Source: Dryas octopetala
Taxonomy: Eukaryota > Streptophyta > Magnoliopsida > Rosales > Rosaceae
Assembly (NCBI GenBank): GCA_963921425.1
Contig: OY992835.1
Span: 4,154,001-4,218,000, forward strand
Direction: 5' to 3'
Length of the DNA stretch: 64,000 bases
Positions 35,027 to 45,458 of the stretch are shown one piece after another. Below the pieces are notes generated by a model that ran no database searches, was not told where the DNA came from, and worked only from the letters and a program-made list of their open reading frames with translations. A program made the position numbers and the translations under genes. Within the stretch, counting starts at the first letter, position 1. Each line of letters opens with the position of its first letter.

Positions 35027-35557
35027 GGCTCGAGGGAGCTGGTCAGCGCTGGGGGGTGTTTGCCGGAGCCAGGGGCTGGCCGGTGATGGTGAGTGGGGGT
35101 GGCTGGGTGGTGCGCGCAGGGGAGAGGGTGCAGAGGAGAGGGAAACCGAGAGAGAGAGAGTGCGGGGAGAGAGAATAAATAGAGGGAGAGAGAGTTCTAG
35201 TGAGAGAAATTTCTAGAAAAATCTAATTTTTTATTTTTTTTAAACCCAATTTGTCATTTTACGAAATTGCCCCTCACTTCAAACGCCCATATCTTTCAAA
35301 CTGTAACTCGAAATGATGCGTGCTACGTGTCTATGAACTCGTAGACTCGAAACCTATCTAACGGACCCAAAGTCAAAATCAAAAGCCCACTAGTTTTATA
35401 AGTCAACTTTTGGGTCAAGCCCAAGTTAGAATAAATAAATAAATCAAAATCTTTAAAATAAAAATTCAATATCTTTTTTTTATAAAAAAAATCTCTTTAA
35501 AAACACAGTTAAATAAAAATTTAAATTTTTAGTGAAAATTTGGGTCGGGTCGTTACA
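32751..35557 (-). mobile_element. Element C 5' LTR (C2)
   Basis: A 2807-bp LTR, TGACAGGACC to GGTCGTTACA on the plus strand. Very similar to C1; differences include the (GA)n length, loss of a 10-bp stretch near 35082, and absence of the 20-bp templated insert present in C1 at about 21321. The 49-bp repeat array lies at about 33500-33640. Confidence 0.92.
34977..35023. repeat. (GA)n microsatellite in C2 LTR
   Basis: GA run of about 46 bp at the place corresponding to 23164-23215 in C1. Confidence 0.95.
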
Positions 35558-37485
35558 GCATCCTACCTTTTTTTATGCCATATCTAAAAAAATAGAGACA
35601 AGACCAATTAATAGAAGATGCATGAAATGCATCAATCTTTTGTTTTTAATTCAACACTATACTACATTAAAACATAGAAGAAATAACTTGCAAGTGGAAG
35701 CCTCTTTAAGGCATCTTTAAATGCCTTCTAATGATCTATATTGGAGGTTTGCACAGGGCCAAAGATCCATGGCATCCCAAAAGCTAGAAGAACCACATAT
35801 GAATTATTAGTTTGTGGGTCAAAAGAAATATAGAACAAAACTTGTTTTAAAGAACCAAAAGAATGCAATGTAAAGTTAATTTGGCAGAAATTGACATACC
35901 TTGGCATTAACACCATCAGGAAGGATACGTTTATCAGCCTTCAGTCACCATGTAAATGTGTGTGTGTGTGTGTGTGTGTATTTAACTACCAGATTTTGGG
36001 TTACATGTATAAGCTTGAAATCATAACTTAGAAGCACACTTCAACACACATTTTCACAAACCAAAAATAACACAACACAGAAGCAGTAATTGAAAATGTA
36101 TTATTTCAGAGCCTTCCAGCCACAAATTAACAAAATACAAAGGTTCACCAAATAACAATGGTAATGATTTTCCTGAAATTTATGGGAGACCCATTCACAT
36201 AGGCAGCAGGACACTGCTTTTGTCATCAGGTTTCACAATAAAACTAAATCTAAATCCCTGATGTAAAAGCACCTAAGCTCAAATTAACAAACTGATTTAA
36301 GAAAAACAAAGCTAATTGACAATAGACTACCTCATTTCCTTTGTCACCATAACTTATGAAATTTCTCTCCCAATATAGTGTGAGGGTTGTCCAGCTGAAA
36401 AAAAGAGGAATGCCTTGGTAGTTAATCTCAAATATATTGAACATAAAGCTACATGCAAGATCCGGGTGATGAAATCAACTCATGACATAGTGTTAATTAT
36501 ATATGCTTAATAGAATTTGAATAATCTAACTGTAAAAGCAAAAATCAATTCCCAATACCCACCTCAAGTCAATTCAAAACCCAAATTCAAATATGAAAAG
36601 AAATCGATCAACACCCAATTCTAACTATAACAATCATTATCCAGAAACCCATAAACACTCAATTTAAATTGCAGAAATCAATACCCAAATAACATTACCG
36701 CAACCACAACCTAGAAAAGAGAAGGAGAATTACCTGGAGAGAGATAGAGGTGCCTAAAAGCCGAAACCCAAAAAACACAAGCATTAAAAAAACCTAATCT
36801 CAATAAAAAATAAAACTAGAAATTTATCAAATCTGAAAATACCTGAGAGGAATTAATGCAAGGAAGAAATCAGAAAAAAAAATTGATAACCCTAACTCAA
36901 ATTTACCTGGGTATCTCAACGCGCATACCTGCAGTGAATTTTTAGTATGGTTAGGTTGAGATCGAGATCAAGAATGGATATTTGGGTTAAAGTTTAGACC
37001 GAAATGGAGAATCGATACGCCGTTGTGCTTCGTCGTCGGAACAAAAGAAAGGTACTAGGAGGTTTAGCGCACCGAGAAGAAAAGGTTGGTGGTGGTGTGA
37101 CACCTTGTCGTTGCCAGAAACGGTTGATCACCGAAAATCGGTTTGACGCTGTTTGGGTTCGAATTGGGTCCTTGGCTGGGTGTTCAAGGAGACAAAGACT
37201 AGAGTGAGAAGGGGGAGGAAGAGGCGAGCAGCTCGGTGCCGGTACCGTCTGAGTCGCCGCCACAAGGTGGCAGATCGAAGAGAGAATTCGCGGGGAGAGG
37301 GAGAAGAAGAGAGAGATAGAGGGTTGTGGCCCGTGGGAAAGTGAAAAAAGATTTCACTCTCTCAAGTGAAATAATTTTTTAGTGTGGAATGAAAGTGTCA
37401 TAAAAGTGTTTTAATGACTTGTTTAAAAAAATAAGTCATTATATCCAGAAAAGTGGTGTCATCTATTACAATTTTTGTAGTAGTG
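35558..37485 (-). mobile_element. CACTA-type terminus with gene-like minus-strand sequence
   Basis: The sequence was contiguous with 8239-9490 before element C inserted. It ends at 37477-37485 in GTAGTAGTG preceded by ACAATTTTT, the complement of the CACTACTACAAAAATTG terminus common in plant CACTA elements, with subterminal 'gtgtcat' and 'ataagtcattat' motifs. On the minus strand, 36331-36394 is exon-like (TTTTTTTTCAG acceptor, GAG|GTAGTC donor) and reads FISYGDKGNE, weakly resembling SET-domain methyltransferases. Another exon-like stretch near 35899-35937 reads ADKRILPDGVNAK before GTATGT and is unassigned. 36720-37340 looks like a CT-rich 5' UTR in minus orientation. No transposase is visible. 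Confidence 0.5.
35957..35981. repeat. (GT)n microsatellite
   Basis: Run of alternating GT of about 24 bp within the CACTA-adjacent sequence. Confidence 0.95.
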
Positions 37486-38371
37486 GTTATATTTATTTAT
37501 GGATTTAATTATACATAGCTAAATATTTGGCTAGGGCTAGGATGAAGCCCTAGTGATGCTATTTACTTTTACTATGGATTATTGACTTTTCAATTGTTTA
37601 CATGTTGACAAATCTTGAATCTCTGTTTAAATTGACTCTATTTGTTTCGCATCTTTGACTGATCACCTTAGGTTGCATGCATCTAGATTAATGTTGTGAA
37701 ACTAAACAATCTCAAAAAGATAATATTTTTAATAGGCAACAAGTGGATATCCTAAGATAATATTCATGAGAAAATGGATTATAGATGATCATAGGTTACA
37801 ATTTGGATGGGTCTATGCTCTATATGTTTGTCACTCTCACTAATTGTAATGACTCTTGCATGGATAACAGTTGCCTTAAGTACGCTTAGGGAACATGTAA
37901 ATTAACTGGCTAAGGGAAGCCTAAGAAGCTCTTAGTTATGCACAGTAAGGAGAGTAATTGCTAAAAGTAACTAGCCAAACCTTTTAGTGGACAAACTTTG
38001 TTGACATGTTTGCATATTGATTGTTGGTATCCATAGTAAGGTGAATGGTATGCTAGTTGTGGATTCTGACCCCTAGTGCTTCTTTATCATTGTTCTTATC
38101 TAAATTAATTCAGTTTGTTATTTTAAAGTTTTGTTCCTTTATTTGTTAGTTTAGTCTACTTTCAAAAACCAATCAAAACCCCCCATTTGCGTGTGTGAGT
38201 TAGAGTAGATTTAATTGAATTAATTGAGTTAGTAATCATTACACTAGTATAATTCCATGTGGGATCGACCTCGTATTTGCAAGCTTTGCTACTTCATGAT
38301 TCGTGCACTTGCGAGTTAACCTAGAGTTTGGGTAAAAGGTTAATTAATTTGCTCTTGGAGAACATACAACA
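37486..38371 (+). mobile_element. Family B LTR fragment, plus orientation (B3)
   Basis: Reverse complement of the first ~880 bp of B1/B2 LTRs, ending CATACAACA at 38371 (family start TGTTGTATG). It is more diverged from B1/B2 than they are from each other, with scattered substitutions and indels. Its left part is cut off by the CACTA end at 37485, so the CACTA element inserted into this LTR. No PBS follows its right end, so it is a 3' LTR or solo LTR in plus orientation. Confidence 0.8.
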
Positions 38372-40288
38372 TACTTGCTGAGTTAAGTAGTAAATGCATG
38401 ATTGATCGTTCTGGTCGGAATTTGACTTATTAAACAAGTCACATGATAAATTGTATTATTGTTATTGAAAGGTGAATCATATGTATTCAATTAATTGGAA
38501 TGATACCCAAAATGGGTGTGATGACACATTAGTTGCCAATTTGCTTTGCTAATAGAGCAGATTTGTGATGACATGACTAGTTTCTAGTAATGCTCCTTTT
38601 GAGCTACTTTCTAGTAATGCTCCTTTTGAGCTATTTTCTATATGAATTGATATTGGCCATTGTCTTGGCATTTGACTTGTTGGTTTACAAGCCGTATATT
38701 TGTTAGTGAATTAAAATGAGTTAGGGCACACTCTAGAGACTTCACTTAAGCTCTTGTTGTTGGGTGTGTGAGACCCTACTATATCTCATAATTGGATATT
38801 ATAATTTGACTAAATAGTTACTCGGTAAAGACGATTAATGTCTGTTAGAGAACTATTGTTTATTTGTTTCTTTGTTGAGCCGTTTAAGCCGAGACACAAA
38901 CATTGGGCCAGGTGGGGCAGAGATATAAATTGATATATGATTTATTTGAAATTAGTTTATGTTGATGATTGATTGATTTGTTGCCTATATTGCATGATGA
39001 ATTGACAAGGCAATTGAGCATGATAATCAATAATTAATAAATTGATTATGTGGATGATTATTGGATATGCTACTTAGAGTGCATTAAAAATTGGCATGGC
39101 ATTGAGCATATCAATCATTATTGATATATTGATTACACTAATGATGTTGAAGTGTTTAGAACACTAACTTGAGACGAAGGATCACATAGCTATGACCTTG
39201 GGTTCGATCCCCTAAATCCACCGATGGGGTTTACTTAGCGAGCTGTGGCTCCCCAGAGATGGTATTTGTAATATATACAACCGTGTGGTCACTACTTTTA
39301 TGAGTAAGCTAGGTTGTTTTGATTTGATGATCAAATGGTTTGGACGTCTCGCTACCCGTTTAGTTTTTACTGACAAAAAGGTAGTTGATACATTTGATAA
39401 TCGGTTAGTGTGGGTCCACTATCATTTGTACAGGTATACAGGTGTTGCCTCTTCTGCAGGCCAGGTACGTATGCATTGGTGTGCATGACATAAAATTCAT
39501 ATGGCATCATAATCATTAAAATGTGAATTTGATTATGAGAAGTTGATTAATAGTTAAATTATTGGTAAACTATTAAACTGTATGGTGTATGCGTGATTTG
39601 TAATGAGCTTGAGATGCCATTACTTGTTTATTGTTGATAATGATGGTGATGTTTACCACTATTTGAATGTGGTTGTTTATCAGCTTTGATATTACTCTAT
39701 GCTGACTTATGATGGTTGTTGCCACTATTTGTGTGTGTGATAATCTGGATGGTAAATTCCATAATTGTTGTTGCAGGGTATTTTTATATATCATACTGCT
39801 AAATGTTATTTGTTTATGTTTGCTTATGGGCTGGTTCACCCATACGAGCTTGCGAAAACTTACCGGGTTTGTTCTTTAACCCGGTGCACCATTCAACATT
39901 GTAGCGGTTGGTTTTGCAGGTTTAGTAAGACTAAGGAAGTAGCGAGGAGGAGATGTGGCAATTGGTAATCCATAAGTGGTTTTCTCTTTTATTTATAAAG
40001 AGTTTAGTATTTACTTCAGCACATTAATATTCGAAACAGTTGTACAAGGTTACTATTTATTTATGTAATCTTGGGGTTGGTTTTAATCAAAGTATTTGAT
40101 TTATTTATTTCGTTGTGTACTTTGTATTATGATCCAACCCAGTATTTTGTTTTAAATCTAAGCCTTACAGTGATTATTTGGTTCTAAAAGCGGATTACTA
40201 GAGTTTGGAAATTCATTTTAGGATTGAATAGTCAGTGTGGCGCTGTAACGCATCCAAAAGTTTCAGCTCGGGGGTTTGGGGCGTCACA
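38372..40288 (+). mobile_element. Possible LTR of another Ty3/gypsy family (D)
   Basis: Non-coding, AT-rich sequence ending in 'ctgtaacgcatccaaaag ... gggtttggggcgtcaca' at 40288. This style of terminus is common in Tekay/Del-like LTRs. I cannot find a partner LTR, a clear left end or a duplication. No coding region is supported; small ORFs near 39285-39488 and 39765-39968 lack recognisable similarity. Confidence 0.35.
39148..39215 (+). repeat. tRNA-like / SINE-like motif
   Basis: Contains GGGTTCGATCCCC (about 39210), a good match to a Pol III B box. Upstream lies 'gaagtgtttagaacactaacttgaga', which resembles the anticodon-arm region of tRNA-derived SINEs. The A box is degenerate and no poly-A or duplication was identified, so this is only a candidate. 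Confidence 0.3.
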
Positions 40289-41034
40289 TTTAGTGTTAAG
40301 AACACACGAAAACATAATTTCGGTGCATACTTGGTCCAATTTTGTTCTAATTGTACCAAAATTTTCCGGGATGGCAAGAAAGACATGTCAAAGCACTTTC
40401 TCATGTTAAGATTAGGGTTCTAGACCTATTCAACCACAATTGGTGTTAAGAATGTAAGAAAACATTATTTCGGTGCATACTTGGTCCAATTTCATCATAA
40501 TTGCACCAAAACGTTTCCAGATGGCAAGCAAGACATTGCGAACCACTTTCTCATGTTATGATTAAGCGTTCAATTCCTATTGAACCACATTTGGTGTTAA
40601 GAACACACAAAAACCTTATTTCGGTGCACACTTGGTCCAATTTCATCCAAATTGCACCAAAAGGTTCCCGACTGGCAAGAAATGCACGAAATTAGTTTTC
40701 TAGACCTTTTTAACCGCATTTGCTGTTAAAAACGCACGAAAACGTCAATTCGGTGCATACTTGGTACAATTTTGTTCTAATTGTACAAAAATGTTCCTGG
40801 ATAGCAAGAAAGACATGTCGAAGAACTTTCTTATGTTAGGATGAGTGTTCTAAACCTATTGAAGCACATTTGGTGTAATGAACCACCAAAAACGTTATTT
40901 CGCTGCGTACTTGGTCCAATTTCGTCCAAATTGCACCAACAGGTTCCCGGTTGGAAAGAAAGTTATGTCAAAGCACTTTCTCATGTTAGAATTAGCGTTC
41001 TAGATATTTTGAACCGCCTTTAATGTTAAGAACA
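40289..41034 (+). repeat. Satellite array, five ~150-bp units
   Basis: Units start at the recurring '(g)tgttaag' near 40293, 40443, 40594, 40723 and 40873, with a closing start near 41023. Four are about 150 bp and one is about 130 bp. Each contains 'ttcggtgcatacttggtcc', a 'ttgcaccaaaa' segment and 'gaaagacatgtc ... ctttctcatgtta'. Units differ at many positions. The length is in the range of plant centromeric or heterochromatic satellites. Confidence 0.85.
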
Positions 41035-41339
41035 TTTCTTCCCAGGAATTAATCCCTTTTATATTTATAAACTGGAAGGGAATACAAGTATGAAATACAA
41101 ATACAAAGCAAAAGAAATTCAAAGATACAAAGATAGAATGCAAAATTACAAAGAAAAGAACAAAGCATAATAACTTACTGATTCATTTGGAACAGGTGAC
41201 CTCCAAATGGTTGTTTCAGTTACTTGTCTGAAGTAAACACTCAAATAAAAGCACACTCAAAGCACACTCAAAGAAAACACTCTTAAAACCTAAAACTTAA
41301 ACTTCGTAAATTTTTCGATGCCTCTGAAGTGAGAAGGGG

Positions 41340-41425
41340 CCTTCCTTATATAGAGGGGAAAAGCAGATTCCTTCTTATCCTTTTAGGCGCACTGAGCTGG
41401 AGTGGGGAACAGAGAGTGACGTGGT
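41340..41425 (-). promoter_or_regulatory. Caulimovirid 35S-like promoter
   Basis: On the minus strand a TATA box TATATAA (41346-41352, in context CCTCTATATAAGGAAG) lies about 65 bp downstream of a TGACG core (41417-41421), the as-1-type activator motif bound by TGA factors. The arrangement is like that of caulimovirid pregenomic RNA promoters. Transcription would run toward 41036 and then leave the viral sequence. Confidence 0.75.
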
Positions 41426-41516
41426 GAAATGAACAGTAATCCGCACTCAGGTGAACAGTAGCCGCACTCAGGAGAACAGTAGCTTTCTTTTTTGAAAAGT
41501 GAAATGGCCGACACCT

Positions 41517-42651
41517 TTATTGATAAAGTGGGGAATATAATCCTTCGCACATATCTTCATTATTTAGATGGGTGTCATCCTCGTCATGATCTGATGTAGA
41601 CATTTTGTCTACTTCATCAAGTGCTTCCAGTAGATGCTGCTTGATGTCAGCTTGGGAAAGAGAAGGGTCAGCTGATGTAGCTGCTTTAATTTGGGAGAGA
41701 AGTCCTTTAAGGACAGGAACAGATTCTTTGGGTTCCTTTTTAGTCCTTGAAGAAGAGGCTTCTTTAACCCCTGTGAGAATTTCACTTACAGGTTTGATTT
41801 TAAACCTGGGATAGAGCAAATGTTGAATTTGGTATTTGTCCCACCATTTTATAAACAATTGCCTTTTAAGATGAGGGAGATAGATGAAGTCATCTTCCTC
41901 TGGTGGGGATATTTCATAAACCCATTTTAAAATCTAAATCATATCATATAGATAGAAAAACCATAAAAGGGCTTCCCAATATCCTTCCAGATCAAAGTTT
42001 GAAGATCTGAATTTGAAAAAAGAATCTTTTAGATTCAAAGGTAAAAGATCAATGGAAGGACCCCAAACAAGAAACCAAGCTTTAAACCAATTTGGAAGGG
42101 GTTTCTTGTCTCGGACCTGAAAGTTGAAAAACCAGGAGTGTGAGAAAATATCATTTTGTAAACACAAAGCATTTTCCCAGGCATGCTGGTAATCAAAATA
42201 GCTGAAATAATTTGGATAAATCTTGAGATTTCTAAAACGTCTTTTAGACATTGGGTTTGAACCCCAATCATTCAAGGATAACACCTTTAAGATGTATATT
42301 TGGGAGCACCCAATAACTCTTTTAGAGTCATTTCTGTAATTGTGGGTTATTTTAACCGACCCAGTTTCTATCAGAATTGCTTCATAGAAAAACTGGTTTT
42401 TTCCCTCAAATTTAGGGTGTAAATGGCCAATTAAATTTAACCTTGCTGCTTCAGCTGGGTTGAGTTCTGCATGAATATCTTCAATGGTTCCAAGAGGAAT
42501 TTCCATTGAAGGGATATAAGGAGACCTTTTAGGTTCCTCCTGTTCAATTTTTTTATTTATTTTTTCCCTCCATGGGCCCTTTTAGATCCCTTTCTAGTTT
42601 CTGGTTCAGTTTCTGGCTCAGTCTGTTGATCCTGCAAAACCCTTCCCTGTA
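41517..42651 (-). pseudogene. EVE polyprotein C-terminal region
   Basis: Two frame-compatible pieces (41934-42506 and 41517-41858) separated by stops. The first reads through MEIPLGTIEDIHAELN, HLHPKFEGKNQFFYEAI and PNWFKAWFLVWGPSIDLLP. The second starts FIKWWDKYQIQHLL and ends in an acidic stretch. They follow the RNase H end in the polyprotein order. I know no biochemical function for this region. It is characteristic of polyproteins of this caulimovirid group found in plant genomes. Confidence 0.6.
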
Positions 42652-43709
42652 AGAATTCTCTGGTTAGAAAATCAGGAAGAGAATTATTTTCTCCTTTGAT
42701 ATAATCAATTTGAAAATCAAAAGCAGAGAGAATTAAATATTGTCTACAAAGACTATTGCCCTGTCAATTGGGATAATTGTTCCATTATGAATGTTGTGAC
42801 CAAGAAACCTTACCTTAGTCTGGAAGATTTCCATTTTCTTGGCTGAAACAACTAATCCTGCATTAGTAACAATTCTTTGAAAAACTTTTATGTGTTTAAC
42901 ATGTTGTTCAAAGGATTTGGAATAGACCAGAACATCATCAATATAAACAATTGTAAATGATGAATAAGGATTGAAAATCTCATTCATGATGTTTTGGAAT
43001 TCTTATGGTGCATTCTTTAGACCAAAAGGCATTACGTTCCATTCGTAATGTCCAAAGGGACTGTGAAGGCAGTTTTATACCTTTCTTGTTCCTTGATCTG
43101 AATTTGCCAATAGCCTGACTTCATGTCAAACTTTGAGAATATAGTAACCCCACAGAGCCTATTTAATAAATCTCTTTTATTAGGTAAAGGATACCTAATC
43201 CATCTAAGGGCTTTATTAAGAGGTTTGTAATTGATTACTAACCTGGGCACACCTCTCTCGATTTCAGCGGCCTTTTCCACATAAAAGGCTGGACAACTCC
43301 ATGGTGAAGAACTCTTCCTTATAAGGCCTTTCTTTAAGAGATCATTTATCTCTGTTTTGCAAAGATCCAGATGGTTACTATTCATCTGAATGGGCCTTGC
43401 CTTTGTAGGTATTTGGGCTTCCTTGAAATCTGGCTCATAGGGTAATGAGACTTCATGTCTCTTTCTGTCCCAAAAGGCATTGGGTAAATCTGAACAGATT
43501 TCCTTTTTAAGTATTTCTTCTATACCTTTTATTTTGACTTGGGCCTGTGAAGTCTTTAAGACTTCTTCTGTTCTTTTATATTGGACCTCTTCTTTTAGAG
43601 AGAACAGAAACCTCTCTTTCTTTTCTATTTTATCCTTCATGCTGTTTATAAACTTAACCTGTAGTTCTTGGGTAAAAGGAAAATAAACATTAGTTCCACA
43701 GATTGAAGC
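42652..43709 (-). pseudogene. EVE reverse transcriptase / RNase H remnant
   Basis: The RT N-terminal half is 43032-43640, with RLVINYKPLN and FSKFDMKSGYWQIQIKEQE. A 1-bp loss near 43045-43060 shifts the frame, and a TAA follows near 43005. The palm then continues at 42733-42987, with YIDDV at 42931-42945, the two catalytic aspartates intact. After about 42755 the sequence jumps to the last part of RNase H, removing most of the RT thumb and RNase H core. A TAA at 43710 separates this part from the protease. Confidence 0.88.
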
Positions 43710-45455
43710 TTAAATGCCTTCACTGGTAACCTGCATAGGATATAACATATTCAAAAAAGGAGTTCCTAATATGCAGTTTTGAGAGAGATCCCTTACCATC
43801 AGGAAAGGTGTCTCGAAACACACTCCTTTGTTACAGACTGCTGCATCAGATAATTTATAATTTATTTTCATTTTTCTTCCATTAGCAGCATTAAGAGCTT
43901 GAGTGGTTTTTGAAAAGTACTTTACTGGAACCAGTCCTTCTCTAAGACAATTTAAGTCTGCTCCTGAGTCCATGAGTGCCATGGTTGTGAACTCATAATT
44001 CTTGCCAATTTTAATGGTTACTTCAACGAACCATCTTTGAGAAATGATTTGATCAATTTGATTGATCTGATTCAGACTAGTGGAGACTTCTAAATCAATT
44101 TCTTTTCCCTTTTTTATTTCCTCAGAAAATTCTTCTTCTAAGTTTTGGTCTTCAAATCTTTCTAAGAGTTGGGTTAATTCTAAAATATTAACTCTTTTTT
44201 TTAGAGTTTTGACTTCTCCTTTAATCTCATTAATTTCTTTCTTTAGATCTGAGATGGTTGGTTCCTGAGACTCTGTTTTTTGGAAAGTACCTATCCTCTC
44301 AATTATATGTTGAAAACTATAGGGTTCAATTGGTGAAGGAAAAGTACTTTCTTTTCTTTTAGGAACCTGGCTTTCCTTGACTGTTCCTAAATAATGTTCT
44401 AAGGCTAGTCTTTTCTGGATAGGATCATCAATTTTATCAATAAGATCAAGTAAAAAACTATCCTGTGAGGTTAGAACATTTACCTCGAGGTTTTTTACCT
44501 TTTTGCAGAGACAAGAGATTTCAGAGTCTTGACTGCTAGAACTTGAGTAGTCGTCATCTGTGTTATCTTCTAAACCAGCAATTTCATCACTTAAAGAATC
44601 CTCTGAATTTAAGAGAATATTATAGATTTTTTCTTTCAAATCTTCATCTATTTGGAGTTTGTTAATTTTCTCCTTCATTCTGCATTCATTTTTATAATGC
44701 CCTATTTTTCCACACTTAAAACAGGTTGGTGGTTTTTTAGAAAAAATTTTTCTTTTAGAAAACCTTTTTCTTTTAAAATTCTTTTCTTCTTTAGGTTCCT
44801 TAACCCGATTATTTCCTTTTCTGGAAACTCTTTTGTTTTTATAAAATTTCCTTTTCTTTCCTTTGAAAAGTTCCGAGGGTTTAGAGAACCCAAATTGTTC
44901 ACAAAAATCACCCATTTCTTTTTCCCTGGATGACCTCTCTTTTTCTAAAAGTCTTCTTAATTTCATGTCTGTGCATAAGGCCAAGCCTTCGGCACAAATT
45001 TCTGAGACTAAATGCCCAAAGGTTAAAGAACCATATGGGATTATGCCTCCATTTTTGGCTTTTAGCCTATTTCTAACCTTTTCTGCAAATAAAGGGGGTA
45101 AACCAGAAATGAATTTTTCTCTCCAAAATTCCTGGTGACAATCTGGCCTAGTGTAAACTTTAGCCAAAAACACATCTTTATACCACCTAAATTGGGACAA
45201 AGTTGGACATTTAAGATTCATTAAAACTTCTCTAGATCTTTCATGTTGAAGATTTACTGAACCTAAGAAATGTAAAGTAATAGTATAGGCAAGAGTATTT
45301 ACCCCATCTTCCATTGTGCCTTCTACTTCGACTCCAAATTCTTCTTTTACTACTTTTTTAGTAGCAAACAAGATGTCATTCCTTGATTGTTTTGGTAGAA
45401 AATCCCACCATCCTCTTAACTGCCCTGAGAATCCAGTCACAATAGCAGATGCCAC
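43710..45455 (-). pseudogene. EVE capsid, CCHC zinc knuckle and aspartic protease
   Basis: A 581-codon open segment. The N-terminal part has the capsid-like GFSGQLRGWWDFLP and following helical sequence. The zinc knuckle CFKCGKIGHYKNEC lies at 44682-44723 after a Lys/Arg-rich stretch, as in viral nucleocapsids. A Glu/Asp/Ser-rich and coiled-coil-like section follows. The protease has MALMDSGADLNCL (D-S-G-A, 43956-43970) and ILGTPFL near the end. It is the best-preserved stretch of the relic. It is bounded by TAA stops at both ends that lie in the same frame as its neighbours. Confidence 0.88.
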
Positions 45456-45458
45456 TTG

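Larger units (their letters stand above)
9491..35557 (-). mobile_element. Element C: Tekay/Del-like Ty3/gypsy retrotransposon, deleted and nested
   Basis: Minus-strand element. The 5' LTR (C2) is 32751-35557 (2807 bp). The 3' LTR (C1) is 9491-9545 plus 20981-23739, about 2814 bp once A1 and its duplicated GAATT are removed. Flanks are GTATC (9486-9490) and GCATC (35558-35562), a 5-bp target-site duplication with one transition. A tRNA-iMet PBS adjoins the 5' LTR and a polypurine tract adjoins the 3' LTR. LTRs start TGTAACGACCCG and end CCTGTCA in element orientation. The interior, excluding nested A2, is only about 1.6 kb: leader, gag tail, start of protease, then a jump to the 3' end. RT and integrase are missing. 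The gag/protease remnant resembles chromovirus-type (Tekay/Del) elements. Confidence 0.85.

Noticed and set aside
36994-37263. Minus-strand 89-codon ORF starting MAATQTVPAPSC
   Set aside because: CT-rich, low-complexity sequence that looks more like a 5' UTR or CACTA subterminal region. No domain and no supporting splice pattern, so not called as a gene.
40289-41034. Regular repeats considered as a CRISPR-like array
   Set aside because: Units are directly tandem without unique spacers, and the genome is eukaryotic; it is satellite DNA.
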